NCBI RefSeq assembly: GCF_014205255.1
Contig: NZ_JACHNE010000001.1
Location: 186,001-250,000 of the forward strand
Direction of reading: 5' to 3'
Source of the DNA: Streptomyces caelestis
GTDB taxonomy: Bacteria; Actinomycetota; Actinomycetes; Streptomycetales; Streptomycetaceae
Length of the DNA stretch: 64,000 nucleotides
Shown here: in pieces, positions 51,546 to 61,209 of the stretch
Layout of the letters: every line of letters starts with the position of its first letter
Numbering within the stretch: the first letter of the stretch is position 1
Notes under the pieces: generated by a model
The model's database searches: none
Told to the model about the DNA's origin: nothing
What the model saw: the letters and a program-made list of their open reading frames with translations, nothing else
Translations under genes and position numbers: made by a program

Positions 51546-52445
51546 ATGCGCATGCGCCCCACTCTGAGCTGGACGCCCACCGAGGACCTGCCGCCGGGGA
51601 CCACGGATCCGGAGCCGGTCGCTGATGCGCTGAGCACCGGCGGTGTGCTGGTGCTCAGCGGAGCGGGTATCTCCACGGAGTCGGGCATTCCCGACTACCG
51701 GGGCGAGGGCGGGAGCCTCAGCCGGCACACACCGATGACCTACCAGGACTTCACGGCCGGCGCCCGGGCCCGGCGCCGGTACTGGGCGCGCAGCCATCTC
51801 GGATGGCGCACCTTCGGCCGCGCCCGCGCCAACGCCGGGCACCGGGCCGTGGCCGCCTTCGGGCGGCACGGCCTGCTCTCGGGGGTCATCACCCAGAACG
51901 TCGACGGCCTGCACCAGGCCGCCGGCAGCGAGGACGTGGTGGAACTCCACGGCAGCCTGGCACGGGTCGTCTGCCTTGCCTGCGGTGCCTTCAGCCCGCG
52001 CCGCGAACTCGCCCAGCGGCTGGAGGAGGCCAATCCGGGCTTCGAGCCGGTGGCCGCCGGGATCAACCCGGACGGCGACGCCGACCTCACCGACACGCAG
52101 GTCGGGGACTTCCGCGTGGTGCCCTGCACAATCTGCGGCGGGATCCTCAAACCGGACGTGGTGTTCTTCGGCGAAGCCGTTCCGCGAGAACGGGTCGAGC
52201 ACTGTCGCGAGCTGGTCCGTGAGTCGACCTCGCTGCTGGTCCTCGGCTCCTCACTGACGGTGATGTCCGGGCTCCGCTTCGTCCGCCAGGCGGCCCAGGC
52301 CGGGAAGCCGGTGCTGATCGTCAACCGGGAGCCGACCAGGGGTGACCGGCACGCCGTCACCCGGGTCTCGCTCCCGTTGGGAGCGGCACTCACCACCGTG
52401 GCAGAGCGGTTGGGCATCACCGTCGACGGCCAGGCGGCGGTGTGA
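51546..52445 (+). CDS. Sirtuin (NAD-dependent protein deacylase)
   Basis: A 299-residue Sir2 enzyme. It contains GAGISTESGIPDYRG, TQNVDGLHQAAG and the catalytic His in ELHGSLARVVC. Four zinc Cys are present (CLAC and CTIC), and VVFFGEAVP and LGSSLTVMSG follow. It removes acyl groups from lysines using NAD. ATG 51546, or a second in-frame ATG at 51552. It stands alone and converges on the next gene. Confidence 0.94.
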   Translation: MRMRPTLSWTPTEDLPPGTTDPEPVADALSTGGVLVLSGAGISTESGIPDYRGEGGSLSRHTPMTYQDFTAGARARRRYWARSHLGWRTFGRARANAGHRAVAAFGRHGLLSGVITQNVDGLHQAAGSEDVVELHGSLARVVCLACGAFSPRRELAQRLEEANPGFEPVAAGINPDGDADLTDTQVGDFRVVPCTICGGILKPDVVFFGEAVPRERVEHCRELVRESTSLLVLGSSLTVMSGLRFVRQAAQAGKPVLIVNREPTRGDRHAVTRVSLPLGAALTTVAERLGITVDGQAAV

Positions 52446-52509
52446 AGGTGGTAGTGGTGGGGCCTTGCCGGGGCGCATGCCGGTGCGTGGGCTGAAGGCC
52501 CGCTCCTTG

Positions 52510-54516
52510 TCAGGTCACCGCCGGATCCCGCCCCGCGAAGCGCATGGCGACGAACGCCCCGAGGTACAGGGCGGCGACGACCAGGAGCAGCGCCTGATAG
52601 CCGGTCACCAGGGCGAGGTACTCGATCGCGCCCCCGGTCATCGCGCCCAGCAGGTTCGCGCCGAACGCGGAGGTCGGGTCCGGGGCGAGGGCGAGGCGGT
52701 CCGAGAAGATGAGGTTGGCACAGAAGATGGGGGTGAAGGCCAGGGCGATGGCGGCGGCGAGCCGGGCGGCGAAGGGAAGGGACAGCACCGCGCCCGCGGG
52801 GACGAGCCAGACCACCGCGAGGGACCCGAAGAGCAGCAGTTGCAGCAGCAGTTGGTTGACCCTGCGCAGCCTGCGCCGGACCTCCACCGCCGCGAGGACG
52901 GCGACCAGGACTCCGAAGAAGACGAGAGCGTTGACCAGCCAGGTCGTACCGAAGTAGAGGGCGAAGCCGATCACGTTCTTCGTTTCGAGCAGCATGAAGG
53001 CCGCACCCAGCAGGAACATGTCGGTGTAGCGGAGCGTGCCGCGGATGCGGACCCCGGTCAGGCGCACAGACAGCAGCGTCACCAGCAGGATCGTGCCCAG
53101 GGCTCCCAGGTAGAGCGTGGGGATGCTCCGGTGCAGCAGGTACGGGAAGGGGTGGTCGTCGCTCGCGGCCGCCGGGACCGCGCCGCTGGGCTGCCAGGTC
53201 TTGGCGCAGGACTGGTCGGCGGGCGTCATCCCGGCCACCAGCACGGCCGCGTTCCTCTTGAAGGTCGTCATGCAGGGGGCGTGACCGTAGACGTCGTCGA
53301 GGCTCCCTGCGAAGCGGTCGACCAGCCAGCTCTCGCGGTAGTAGTTGTACATGGCGAACGCGCCGTTCGGCGTCAGGTGATCGCGCGCGGCCTCGAAGGC
53401 CTGCCGGGTGAACAGGTAGCTCTCCAGGCGCAGGTTGCTCGCACCGGCGACCAGCGTCAGCGAGTCCGGCAGGGCCAGGACGATCAGGTCGTACTTGGTC
53501 TTCGTCCGCTCCAGGAAGGCACGCCCGTCGTCGATGTGCACACGCACCCTGGGGTCGTCGTACGGCCTCGCGGGGTGCAGTTGTGAGCCGATCTCCTGCA
53601 GCCGGGGATCGATTTCCACCGCGTCCACCCGCTGCGCTCCGTACGCGAGTGCGATCGCGACGTCGTTGCCGTTGCCGGCCCCGATGATCAGTACGCGTTT
53701 GTGCGGGTTGCCCGGCGTCTGGTCGTACGCCTGGCGGTAGGGCGAGTCCTTACGCATCAGCACCGTTCGCGGGGCGGTGCTCTGATGGGGGACACCGTTG
53801 GCCGAGATGTACCAGGTCCGGGTGGTGGTCGGCGAGGCTTTGAGTTCGATCTTGTAGTAGGGCGACCAGGAGATGCCGCTCGTCGCCGTCTCCAGGAACA
53901 GGGCGGCGACCATCGCCGTGAGGGGAATGCCGTACCGCAGGGTGTTGCGCCGTCCGCCGAGGACCAGCAGGGCCGCGGTGGCGAGGACGCCCCATACGAC
54001 CGAGGGAGCGCGCAGCCAGGAGAGCACGGCGAAGGACAGCGAGCCGGTGATGCTGCCGAGCAGGTCGTAGCGGTAGGCGTCGAGCGAGGGGAGCAGGCGG
54101 AAGAGGTCCGCTGTGATCTTTCCGATCCCCGCCATGATCACCGCGGTCAGCAGGAAGATGGCCGGCAGCGTCACCCACTCGGGAAGGCCGGTGGTCTTCA
54201 CGGCGGTGAAGTAGAGGACCTCGCTGCTGCTCTGACGCACCTGCACCGGGTACTCGCGCACCAGAACGACCAGAAGCGCGAGCGGAACGGGTGTCCAGCG
54301 CTTGAGCCACTGTCCGCGCTCAGCGGGGATCAGGAACCCGATGCCGATACCGAGGAACGATCCCAGCAGGATGAAGTTCGAGAAGTAGCTCAGATGGACG
54401 ACGTTGGCGCCCGCCCATCTGATCAGCGCCAGCTCGACGAAGAGCATGGTGGTGCTGGCCAGGACGAGCCTCCAGCGCACCGATGCTACTGATTGCCCTG
54501 ATTCGGTCAGCTTCAT
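52510..54516 (-). CDS. Polytopic membrane protein with spermidine-synthase-like domain
   Basis: A 668-residue protein. N-terminal helices (residues about 15-205) and C-terminal helices (about 470-660) surround a cytosolic SAM/aminopropyltransferase fold. That fold has VLIIGAGNGNDVAIAL, DAVEIDPRLQEIG and YDLIVLALPDSLTL. Such membrane-fused spermidine-synthase homologues are widespread in actinobacteria and their substrate is mostly unknown; the polyamine-binding pocket is not confirmed. ATG 54516. Confidence 0.85.
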   Translation of the reverse strand: MKLTESGQSVASVRWRLVLASTTMLFVELALIRWAGANVVHLSYFSNFILLGSFLGIGIGFLIPAERGQWLKRWTPVPLALLVVLVREYPVQVRQSSSEVLYFTAVKTTGLPEWVTLPAIFLLTAVIMAGIGKITADLFRLLPSLDAYRYDLLGSITGSLSFAVLSWLRAPSVVWGVLATAALLVLGGRRNTLRYGIPLTAMVAALFLETATSGISWSPYYKIELKASPTTTRTWYISANGVPHQSTAPRTVLMRKDSPYRQAYDQTPGNPHKRVLIIGAGNGNDVAIALAYGAQRVDAVEIDPRLQEIGSQLHPARPYDDPRVRVHIDDGRAFLERTKTKYDLIVLALPDSLTLVAGASNLRLESYLFTRQAFEAARDHLTPNGAFAMYNYYRESWLVDRFAGSLDDVYGHAPCMTTFKRNAAVLVAGMTPADQSCAKTWQPSGAVPAAASDDHPFPYLLHRSIPTLYLGALGTILLVTLLSVRLTGVRIRGTLRYTDMFLLGAAFMLLETKNVIGFALYFGTTWLVNALVFFGVLVAVLAAVEVRRRLRRVNQLLLQLLLFGSLAVVWLVPAGAVLSLPFAARLAAAIALAFTPIFCANLIFSDRLALAPDPTSAFGANLLGAMTGGAIEYLALVTGYQALLLVVAALYLGAFVAMRFAGRDPAVT

Positions 54517-54608
54517 GGCGGTTTACGGTGCCATCCTCGCTGCGGTGAGTCGAGGTGCCGTGCCGCGCTGGTGGCTCGGTCACCGCAACTGTCGACGAGA
54601 GCCGACGG

Positions 54609-55664
54609 CTACGCGGGCGGCCGACCGGGCTCGGCTCGCTCGTCCGCCGGGCGCGCCAGCATGGCGACGGTCGCGGAGAACAGCCACGGCAGCCGTTGCG
54701 CGACCGGCACCAGCGCCGCGCGGGCCGGGGGCTTCCGCGTCGCGCCGAGAAGAGCGTGCGTCAGCCAGCGGTAGCGGCGGGTGAGGCGCCGCCACTCCCG
54801 CTCGTAGGTGGCCGGGTCACCGCTGGTGATGGCCCGCACCGCGGCAGGCGCCTGCGCGAGCGCCAGCGCGATGCCCTCGCCGGTGAGCGCGTCGACGTAA
54901 CCGGCGGCGTCGCCCACGAGCAGCACCCGGCCGGCGGTGCGCGCGCTCGCCACCTGGCGGAGCGGGCCCGCTCCCCGTACCGGTCCGGCGAGGCCGGCCC
55001 CGGCCAGCCGCTCCCGCAACTCGGGGAAGGAGGCGAGGTGGTCGTCGAACGACCGGCGGACGGTGGTGAGCACCGCGACGCCCACGAGGTCGTCGGCCAC
55101 GGGCGTCACGTAGGCCTCCGCTTCGGGCGCCCAGTGCACCTCGACACGGTCGCTCCAGGGGGCGAGCGCGTAGTGGCGCCGCAGCCCGTGCCGCGGAGAG
55201 GACCGGTGCGGCCGGTTCAGCCCGAGGGCGCGGCGGATCGGCGAGTGCAGGCCGTCCGCCGCTACGAGGTGGCCGGCTCGGGTGCCGTCGACCACCACCC
55301 CGTCCTGGTCCTGGTCGACATGACGCGCGGTGCGCTGGTCGACGCGTACGCCTGCTGCCAGCACCGCCTCGCGCAGCAGCGCGTGCAGCGTCGTACGCCG
55401 CACCCCGCGCCCCGGGCCCGCTCTGAAGTCGGCGTCGACCTGGCGGGGGCCGGCGACGTAGCGAATTCCTCGCAGAGAGTGCCCCGGCGGGTGCACGCCC
55501 AGTGCGGCCAACGCGGCGACGGCGCCCGGCATCAGGCCCTCGCCGCACGCCTTGTCGACGACACCGGCACGCTGCTCCCAGACGGTGACGTCGAGCCCGG
55601 CGCGCGCCGCGTGCAGGGCCGTGGCCAGGCCCGCGGGTCCCCCACCGACCACGAGCAGATCCAT
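54609..55664 (-). CDS. FAD-dependent oxidoreductase/monooxygenase of type III PKS cluster
   Basis: A 351-residue flavoprotein of the geranylgeranyl-reductase/PHBH group. The N-terminal fold is MDLLVVGGGPAGLATALHAA and the second FAD motif is GRVLLVGDAAGYVDALTGEG. In srs/agq-type clusters the matching gene (SrsC/AgqC) hydroxylates the alkylresorcinol ring to a quinol or quinone. It is the last gene of a four-gene minus-strand run with UbiA, PKS and methyltransferase. ATG 55664 lies 10 bases after the previous stop. Confidence 0.9.
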   Translation of the reverse strand: MDLLVVGGGPAGLATALHAARAGLDVTVWEQRAGVVDKACGEGLMPGAVAALAALGVHPPGHSLRGIRYVAGPRQVDADFRAGPGRGVRRTTLHALLREAVLAAGVRVDQRTARHVDQDQDGVVVDGTRAGHLVAADGLHSPIRRALGLNRPHRSSPRHGLRRHYALAPWSDRVEVHWAPEAEAYVTPVADDLVGVAVLTTVRRSFDDHLASFPELRERLAGAGLAGPVRGAGPLRQVASARTAGRVLLVGDAAGYVDALTGEGIALALAQAPAAVRAITSGDPATYEREWRRLTRRYRWLTHALLGATRKPPARAALVPVAQRLPWLFSATVAMLARPADERAEPGRPPA

Positions 55665-55674
55665 GCGTGCCTCC

Positions 55675-56193
55675 TCAGGCCAGCCGTGTCAGGGCGGCGT
55701 CCTCGGCGCGGACGCGGGTGGCGAGCAGAAGGCCGTTGAGCGCGGTGAAGACGACCGCCGTGATCCAGGCCGTGTGCACGAGCGGAAGCGCGAGCCCCTC
55801 CACGACGACGGCGACGTAGTTCGGGTGCGGGATCCAGCGGTAGGGTCCGCCGGTCACCCGCGCGGCGCCGGGTACGACGATCACCCGGGTGTTCCACTGC
55901 CGGCCCAGCGTGGCGATGCACCACCAGCGCAGCCCCTGCGCGAGCGCGACGAGGGCGAGCATCGACCAGGCCAGGACCGGTACGACGTCCGGCCGGCGCA
56001 GCCACACCTCCACGAGCGCGCCGACGAGCAGGCCCGTGTGCAGCACCACCATGAACGGATAGTGCCCCCGCCCGGACTCCACGCCGCCCCGCGCGAGGCT
56101 CCAGGCGGCGTTGCGGTGGGAGACGGCCAGCTCGGCGACCCGCTCCAGGCCCACGGCCAGCACCAGGAGGGTGAACCATGTCTCGCTGCTCAC
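55675..56193 (-). CDS. Isoprenylcysteine carboxyl methyltransferase-like membrane methyltransferase
   Basis: A 172-residue ICMT-family protein with about four helices and the SAM-binding tail (GPYRWIPHPNYVAVVVEGLALPL). In alkylresorcinol clusters the ICMT-like SrsB/AgqB O-methylates the phenolic lipid. GTG 56193 overlaps the PKS stop (GTGA), so translation is coupled. Confidence 0.9.
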   Translation of the reverse strand: MSSETWFTLLVLAVGLERVAELAVSHRNAAWSLARGGVESGRGHYPFMVVLHTGLLVGALVEVWLRRPDVVPVLAWSMLALVALAQGLRWWCIATLGRQWNTRVIVVPGAARVTGGPYRWIPHPNYVAVVVEGLALPLVHTAWITAVVFTALNGLLLATRVRAEDAALTRLA

Positions 56194-57278
56194 TGTCCAC
56201 CGCCCGGGGCGCGCAGGAGTACGAGTTCGGAGCAGAATCCCGGGCCCATGGCGAGCATGAGCCCGTAGGAGCCGGGCGGGGGCGGGTGGTCGGCGAGTGT
56301 GTCCGCCAGGACATGCAAAACCGAGGCGGAGGACAGGTTGCCGATCCGGCGCAGCGAGTCCCAGGTCACGCTCAACGCGTCGCGCTCGACGCCGAGGGCG
56401 TCCTGCAACGCCTCGAGGACCTTGGGGCCGCCGGGGTGCGCGACGTACCAGTCGAGGTCGCGGCTGGTCAGCCCGTGATCCGTGAGGAAGCCGCGGACGT
56501 CGTCACCGACGTACCGGCGCACCAGGTCGGGGACCGCGGAGTCGAGGACGACTCTGAACCCGCCGGAGCCGACGTCCCAGCCCATCATGCGTTCCGAGTC
56601 CGGGTAGAGGCGGCTGCGCGAGGCGAGCACTTCGGGAGCGGCGGGGTCGTCGGTCTGTGCGAGAGGGTGTTCGCGCCCGACGGCGACCACGGCAGCGGCA
56701 CCGTCCCCGAACAGGCCGCTCGCCACGGCGTTGGCGACCGAGGTGTCGTCGCGCTGGAGCGTGAGCGAGCACAACTCGACCGACATCAGCACCGCCACGG
56801 CGTCGGGGCGGCCGCGCAGCAGGTCGTTCAGGCGGGCGATGCCGGCCGCGCCGGCGACGCAGCCGAGGCCGACGAGGGGCAGCCGCACGACGTCGGGGCG
56901 CAGTCCGATCTCCGCCGCGACCCGGGCCTCCAGGGAGGGCACGGCCAGGCCGGTCACCGTGCACGAGACGATGTAGTCGACGTCGGCCGGTGTGAGGCCG
57001 ACGCTCTTGAGCGCGTCGACGACGGCGCGGCCGCCGAGTTCGACGCCGGCCCGGATGAAGACGTCGTTCGACTGGCCGAAGTCCTCGATCCGGCCGTACT
57101 CCTCCAGCGGCAGCACGGTGTGCCGGGTCTCGACGCACACGTTGCGGTGGAGCCGCTCGACGACGCCGCGATCGACCGTGCTGCCGACCAGTGTGGTGGT
57201 GAGGGACTCGGTGATCTGCTCCTGCCGGTGGCAGTGCTCGGGCAGGGTGCCGCGGACGCTGAGGACACGCATGGTCAT
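56190..57278 (-). CDS. Type III polyketide synthase (alkylresorcinol/alkylpyrone type)
   Basis: A 362-residue chalcone-synthase-fold enzyme. The triad is Cys140 in LVGLGCVAGAAG, His in YVAHPGGPKVLE and Asn in RRIGNLSSASV. Starters are probably fatty acyl groups, judging from the ICMT and UbiA neighbours, giving an alkylresorcinol. I chose ATG 57278 with AGGAG 5 bases upstream rather than the longer frame from 57317. Confidence 0.94.
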   Translation of the reverse strand: MTMRVLSVRGTLPEHCHRQEQITESLTTTLVGSTVDRGVVERLHRNVCVETRHTVLPLEEYGRIEDFGQSNDVFIRAGVELGGRAVVDALKSVGLTPADVDYIVSCTVTGLAVPSLEARVAAEIGLRPDVVRLPLVGLGCVAGAAGIARLNDLLRGRPDAVAVLMSVELCSLTLQRDDTSVANAVASGLFGDGAAAVVAVGREHPLAQTDDPAAPEVLASRSRLYPDSERMMGWDVGSGGFRVVLDSAVPDLVRRYVGDDVRGFLTDHGLTSRDLDWYVAHPGGPKVLEALQDALGVERDALSVTWDSLRRIGNLSSASVLHVLADTLADHPPPPGSYGLMLAMGPGFCSELVLLRAPGGGQ

Positions 57279-57432
57279 GCTGGCTCCTGGGACGGGGCGG
57301 TGGGGCGCGGCGAGCACTAGGCCGAGGCCGAGCTCGACCGTGACGGTGAGCGCACGGGTTGGGGGCGGACTGCCGGGGCGGTCGTGGCGCGAGACGGGCC
57401 GGCGCAGGCCGGAGCGGTGTCTGCCGGTGCCA

Positions 57433-58272
57433 TCAGGCGACCGTCAGCAGCACGACGTCGAGCAGGGCGATGGTCACCGCGGCACGGAAGGGAGTGCGCC
57501 CGCGGCCGAACCAGGTGAGCACCGCGAGAACGGTGACCAGGGTCAGGGCCGTCCATGCCCACGCCGGAGGGGGTCCATCGGGACCGGTCGCGGCGAGCAC
57601 CGAGGCGGCGGTGAGCAGCGCGGCGGCCAGGACGCGCGAGGGACGTTCGCCGATCCGGTGCGGCAGGCCGCGGACCCCGGTGGCTTCGTCGTCGGCAAGG
57701 TCGGGCAGCACGTTGAGCAGATGCGCTCCGACGCCGAGCGCGGCACCGGCAGCGGTCATCCACCAGGGCGCCCAGTGAGGGGGCGAGGCAGCGAGGGTGA
57801 CGACCGAGGGCAGCATCCCGAAGCCGCACGTGTACGGCACCCAGGACCAAGCGGTCGCCTTGAGCCCGAGGTTGTAGGCGTGACCGGCGCCGGTGGCGAG
57901 GACGACGTTGACCAGTGCGCTGCGCCAGCCGACGAGCGCGGACAGCACGAGGGAAGCGAGAGCGGCCACGACAAGGGCGCGCGCCACCCAGCCGACCGGG
58001 AGGGAGCCGGCGGCCAACGGCTTGTCGCTGCGGCCCACGGCACGATCGCGCGAGAGGTCGAGCAGATCGTTGCCCCAGCCGATCGTGAGCTGGCCGGTGA
58101 ACACCGCCGCGGTGACGGCGGCGGCGTCCAGCGGGTGCAGGCCGCCGCGGAGCGCCAGCAGGCCCGTGATGGCGGTGACGGCCAGAGCGGGCCCGCCGTG
58201 GGCTGCGACGAGCAGCGCCAGCGCACGCGGTGGTCCGGGGCGCGCCGGAGCCGTGCCGGCGGTCACGGGCAT
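57433..58272 (-). CDS. UbiA-family prenyltransferase
   Basis: A 279-residue membrane enzyme with 7-8 helices. Its two Asp-rich motifs are GNDLLDLSRDRAVGR (NDxxD type) and NVLPDLADDEATG. It would transfer an isoprenoid to an aromatic acceptor. Next to the PKS, ICMT-like and FAD genes it corresponds to AgqD of the alkyl-O-dihydrogeranyl-methoxyhydroquinone cluster of Actinoplanes. ATG 58272; the gap of 150 bases to the PKS contains no gene. Confidence 0.92.
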   Translation of the reverse strand: MPVTAGTAPARPGPPRALALLVAAHGGPALAVTAITGLLALRGGLHPLDAAAVTAAVFTGQLTIGWGNDLLDLSRDRAVGRSDKPLAAGSLPVGWVARALVVAALASLVLSALVGWRSALVNVVLATGAGHAYNLGLKATAWSWVPYTCGFGMLPSVVTLAASPPHWAPWWMTAAGAALGVGAHLLNVLPDLADDEATGVRGLPHRIGERPSRVLAAALLTAASVLAATGPDGPPPAWAWTALTLVTVLAVLTWFGRGRTPFRAAVTIALLDVVLLTVA

Positions 58273-59110
58273 CGCCCCGCCGCGTCCAGCGCCCGGCAGA
58301 TCGCGTCACCGAAGGCGCGGGACACCGTGCGTGGGTGCAGCGCGGTGCCTCTGCTGCGCCCCTCCGCTCCGTCCACGGACGCCGCCCAGGACCAGGGCCC
58401 GTCGTCACCGGTGATCACGTTGCGCATGCAGCATCGGTCCCACGTTGCCCGCCCGCTCACACAGGGTGGTCCGGCATCCGGTGGAACGGGCCGGGCGCGT
58501 CCGGAAGCGGAGCCGGTCATGACGGTGACCGCGCCGTCGGCGGCCCCCACGAGTCCGTTGTGCCGTTCGACTTCGTCGCTCATGTGGCGTGACGGCGTGA
58601 GCGGTCCCGAAGAGAGGCGGAAGATGCCGCCGGGAGTCGTGACGCCGGTCCATGTCTCCCCCGCGCGCTCGGCCCCCCAGAGGCCGCCTCGGGGCGGGGC
58701 GGAAAGCGCCTGGTCCATACGCCGTCGGCGGCGTCGCGGGCGGCGGCAGGGGCATCTCGCGCGTCCGGCCGAGCGCGGGGCGATGTCCTGGCCGTGGACG
58801 AGGAGGTCGAGGAACGGCTCGCGGGGCGAGGTGGTGGGTGCGAGGCGGCGGGAGCCGACGCTCCAGCGGAGGCCGGCGACGATCTCGGTGACGGGCCGCT
58901 CCCCCTCGCGCACCGCCGAGTCGTGGATCATCCGATTCCAGTACCCGCGCGCCCGGACCACACTCCCGTACGGCCTGCCCCCGTGAGAAGCGCGCCGCGA
59001 TGGTCGGATGGGCGGCCACGTCCCGCACCCGCCAGTCCCCGCACCGGGTGCGCGCTTCCCTCTCCTCCGAACTCAGGCCCTCCAGCAGGTCGCCAGGCTC
59101 GTCCTAGGGG
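58263..59110 (-). pseudogene. Maleylpyruvate-isomerase/DinB-type (TIGR03083-like) gene, multiply frameshifted
   Basis: Successive minus-frame pieces give RCGDWRVRDVAAHPTIAARF, then ARGYWNRMIHDSAVREGERP with VTEIVAGL, then PREPFLDLLVHGQDIAP. These are the N-terminal and middle parts of a mycothiol-dependent isomerase-like protein. Frames switch at least twice, so no protein can be made. The 3' end (58263-58427) has an open frame ending AFGDAICRALDAAGRCP whose relation is unclear. Confidence 0.6.
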
Positions 59111-59700
59111 GTGCCCGGTGAGATGGACGGGGCCGTCTTGCCGTATCGGGAGGCACCGGACGGCGTTACCGAGCTGCACACTCCGAACCACTGCTCGGCG
59201 CCGTACTCCTCGAACCGCTCCACTTCGGTGAACCCCAGCTTCGCCGCAAGGCGCATCGCGCGGGCGTTGGCGGTCTGGGTGCAGAGCACCACCGGTTCGC
59301 CGGGAAGCGCGTCGGCGAACCAGTCCAGTGCCGCCGCGCACGCCTCTGCGGCGTATCCGCATCCCCACGCCTGAGGCAGCAGCATGTAACCGAGCTCGGC
59401 CTCCCCGGCATCCGGTCGGACGTGCCCCGGACGCTCCGCGTCGCGCCGGTCGAGCGTGACCATGCCGATCATCGCTCCGTCGAGATCGATCACGAACAGG
59501 CCAGGGCGCCGCCCGGGCACCTCAGGCACCGCGCGTTTAAGCTCATCACGCGGTCGGGGGCCACCGAGGTAGGTGCCCACCTCTGGCGATGCGAACAGCT
59601 CGACGAACGCCGCACGGTCCCGGGCCTCGGACTCGCGGAGCACGAGCCGTTCGGTCCTGATCGGGGCAGGTGGCCAGGCGACGGGTCCGAGTCCGGTCAT
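59104..59700 (-). CDS. GNAT-family N-acetyltransferase
   Basis: A 198-residue RimJ/RimL-type acetyltransferase. It begins IRTERLVLRESEARDRAAF and shows GYMLLPQAWGCGYAAEA (acetyl-CoA loop, here QAWGCG) and NARAMRLAAKLGF. ATG 59700 is the preferred start. Acceptor unknown, either a ribosomal protein N-terminus or a small molecule. Confidence 0.9.
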   Translation of the reverse strand: MTGLGPVAWPPAPIRTERLVLRESEARDRAAFVELFASPEVGTYLGGPRPRDELKRAVPEVPGRRPGLFVIDLDGAMIGMVTLDRRDAERPGHVRPDAGEAELGYMLLPQAWGCGYAAEACAAALDWFADALPGEPVVLCTQTANARAMRLAAKLGFTEVERFEEYGAEQWFGVCSSVTPSGASRYGKTAPSISPGTP

Positions 59701-60004
59701 GGCGGGCAACCTATCGCACGCCCTTGAGAGTGATCCGAAAGAGCCGTCCACCGCGAGGTCGGTACTGGCTCCTCGGGCGGACTCACTGAGTCAGTGGTTC
59801 CGACCGTCCGTGTACCCGTCGCCTGAAACCGTCTCTCCGGTGGAGTGCGCCCAGGCGCGGTGGCGGAGTCCGGAACCGCGCACTGAGCGGGGCCGCCCGG
59901 ACGCGGCCTCGCTCAGCCCGTGTACCGGCGGGCCGTCAACCGGCGCTGAGGAGCCCGCAGGTGCGGGGCAGTGCGGCCCAGCCGGGCGGCGAAGGTTCGT
60001 CCTG

Positions 60005-60568
60005 TCAGTCCTGCTTTCCGCGTCCGGTGAGCATGTCGCGCAGGCGGTCGACCATGCCGGTACCGGGCGCGAGGAGTTTGTTCGCGGGCGGGGTGTCCGG
60101 CGCGGACGGGTGCGGACGGGTCGGCGCGTGCTCCTTGGCCGAGCGGACCTTCTCACCCAGCTCCGTCAGGGCTTCGGCGGAGCAGACGTCGGCCAGCATC
60201 GGGAAGAGCCTGTTCTCCTCGTCGCTGACATGGGCGGTGACGGCGTTCTTCAGCCGCAGGATCAGCGTGTCGAAACGCCCGTCCCCGGGCCGGCAGTCTT
60301 CGAGCTCCTTGAGCATGCGCTCGACTTCGCTGTGGTCGGCGATCTCCTTGTCGGCGAGGTCGTCTCCCCCGTCGACGTACCGTCGCACCGACGGGTACAG
60401 GTACTCCTCCTCGGCCACCGAGTGCCGGATCAGCTCCATCGTGAGCCGGTCCGCCAGTTCGCGTCGCCGCTCGTCGGCCCCGGGCAGCGCTTCGATCCGC
60501 GCGAAGAGGTCGTCCACCTCACGGTGGTCCGCGGTCAGTTCCTGGATGACGTTTCCGCCGTGTCCCAT
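60005..60568 (-). CDS. Hemerythrin HHE-domain protein
   Basis: A 187-residue four-helix protein with iron-ligand residues in LTADHREVDDLF, IRHSVAEEEYLYP, IADHSEVERML and VTAHVSDEENRLFP. The C-terminal tail is basic and Pro-rich. Binds O2 or NO through a di-iron centre, or protects against oxidative stress. ATG 60568 follows AAGGAG perfectly. A paralogue lies at 63095-63682. Confidence 0.93.
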   Translation of the reverse strand: MGHGGNVIQELTADHREVDDLFARIEALPGADERRRELADRLTMELIRHSVAEEEYLYPSVRRYVDGGDDLADKEIADHSEVERMLKELEDCRPGDGRFDTLILRLKNAVTAHVSDEENRLFPMLADVCSAEALTELGEKVRSAKEHAPTRPHPSAPDTPPANKLLAPGTGMVDRLRDMLTGRGKQD

Positions 60569-61209
60569 GGGTTCTCCTTGTCGCTCTGAGGCCGGGGCGA
60601 CCGGCTCGGTCCAGCGCTTCACCGGCTCGCCGCCCAGCACCGATACCTGCCACGCGCGGACCGACGACCTCACGCCGGTCCGCCAGTTCACCCCGGTGGC
60701 CGACAGGATCCGGCCGTATCGCGCAGGAGTTACCCCTTGTGCCGGTGTTCGAGCGCGTCGACCGCACGGTCTGCCGGGAGGGCGGCTCGTTGGAGGTGGG
60801 GGGCCAGTTCGCTCCGCAAGGCATCCGCTTCTGTGTCCGCCTGACTCGCGCCATCTCAGATCCGGCCCGTGAGACCTGGGTGGGCGGTGCCCCCGATCAG
60901 GTGGCGGTGCGCCGGAGTGACGTGCGGACCCTGGGCGCGAGCGAGCCGGTACGCGCCGACGACGCGCTGCTGCGGGCGGCAGCCGTCACGGCCGCCGACG
61001 GACACCCTCCACCGCTCCGTCGGCCGGTCGGTGCCCACCTGCCCGGCGCGGAAGCGGTCGAGCGTCTCGTCGATGCGGCGACGGGTGTACTGCCGCCGGG
61101 CCTGCTCGACGGCCTCCACCAGTGCGGCGATGGACACGCGGCACGACAGGCCGTGAAGTGAAAGGCAGCAGGCTCGGGGAAGAAGCAACGGCAACCGAGG
61201 GAGGCTGCC
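60569..61209. other. Intergenic region with one weak minus-strand frame
   Basis: About 640 bases. A GTG-initiated minus frame (61137-60856, 93 residues) starts with IAALVEAVEQARRQYTRRRI and RFRAGQVG, helical and protein-like at first, then Arg-rich. No ribosome site and no family. The rest shows nothing. Confidence 0.35.
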
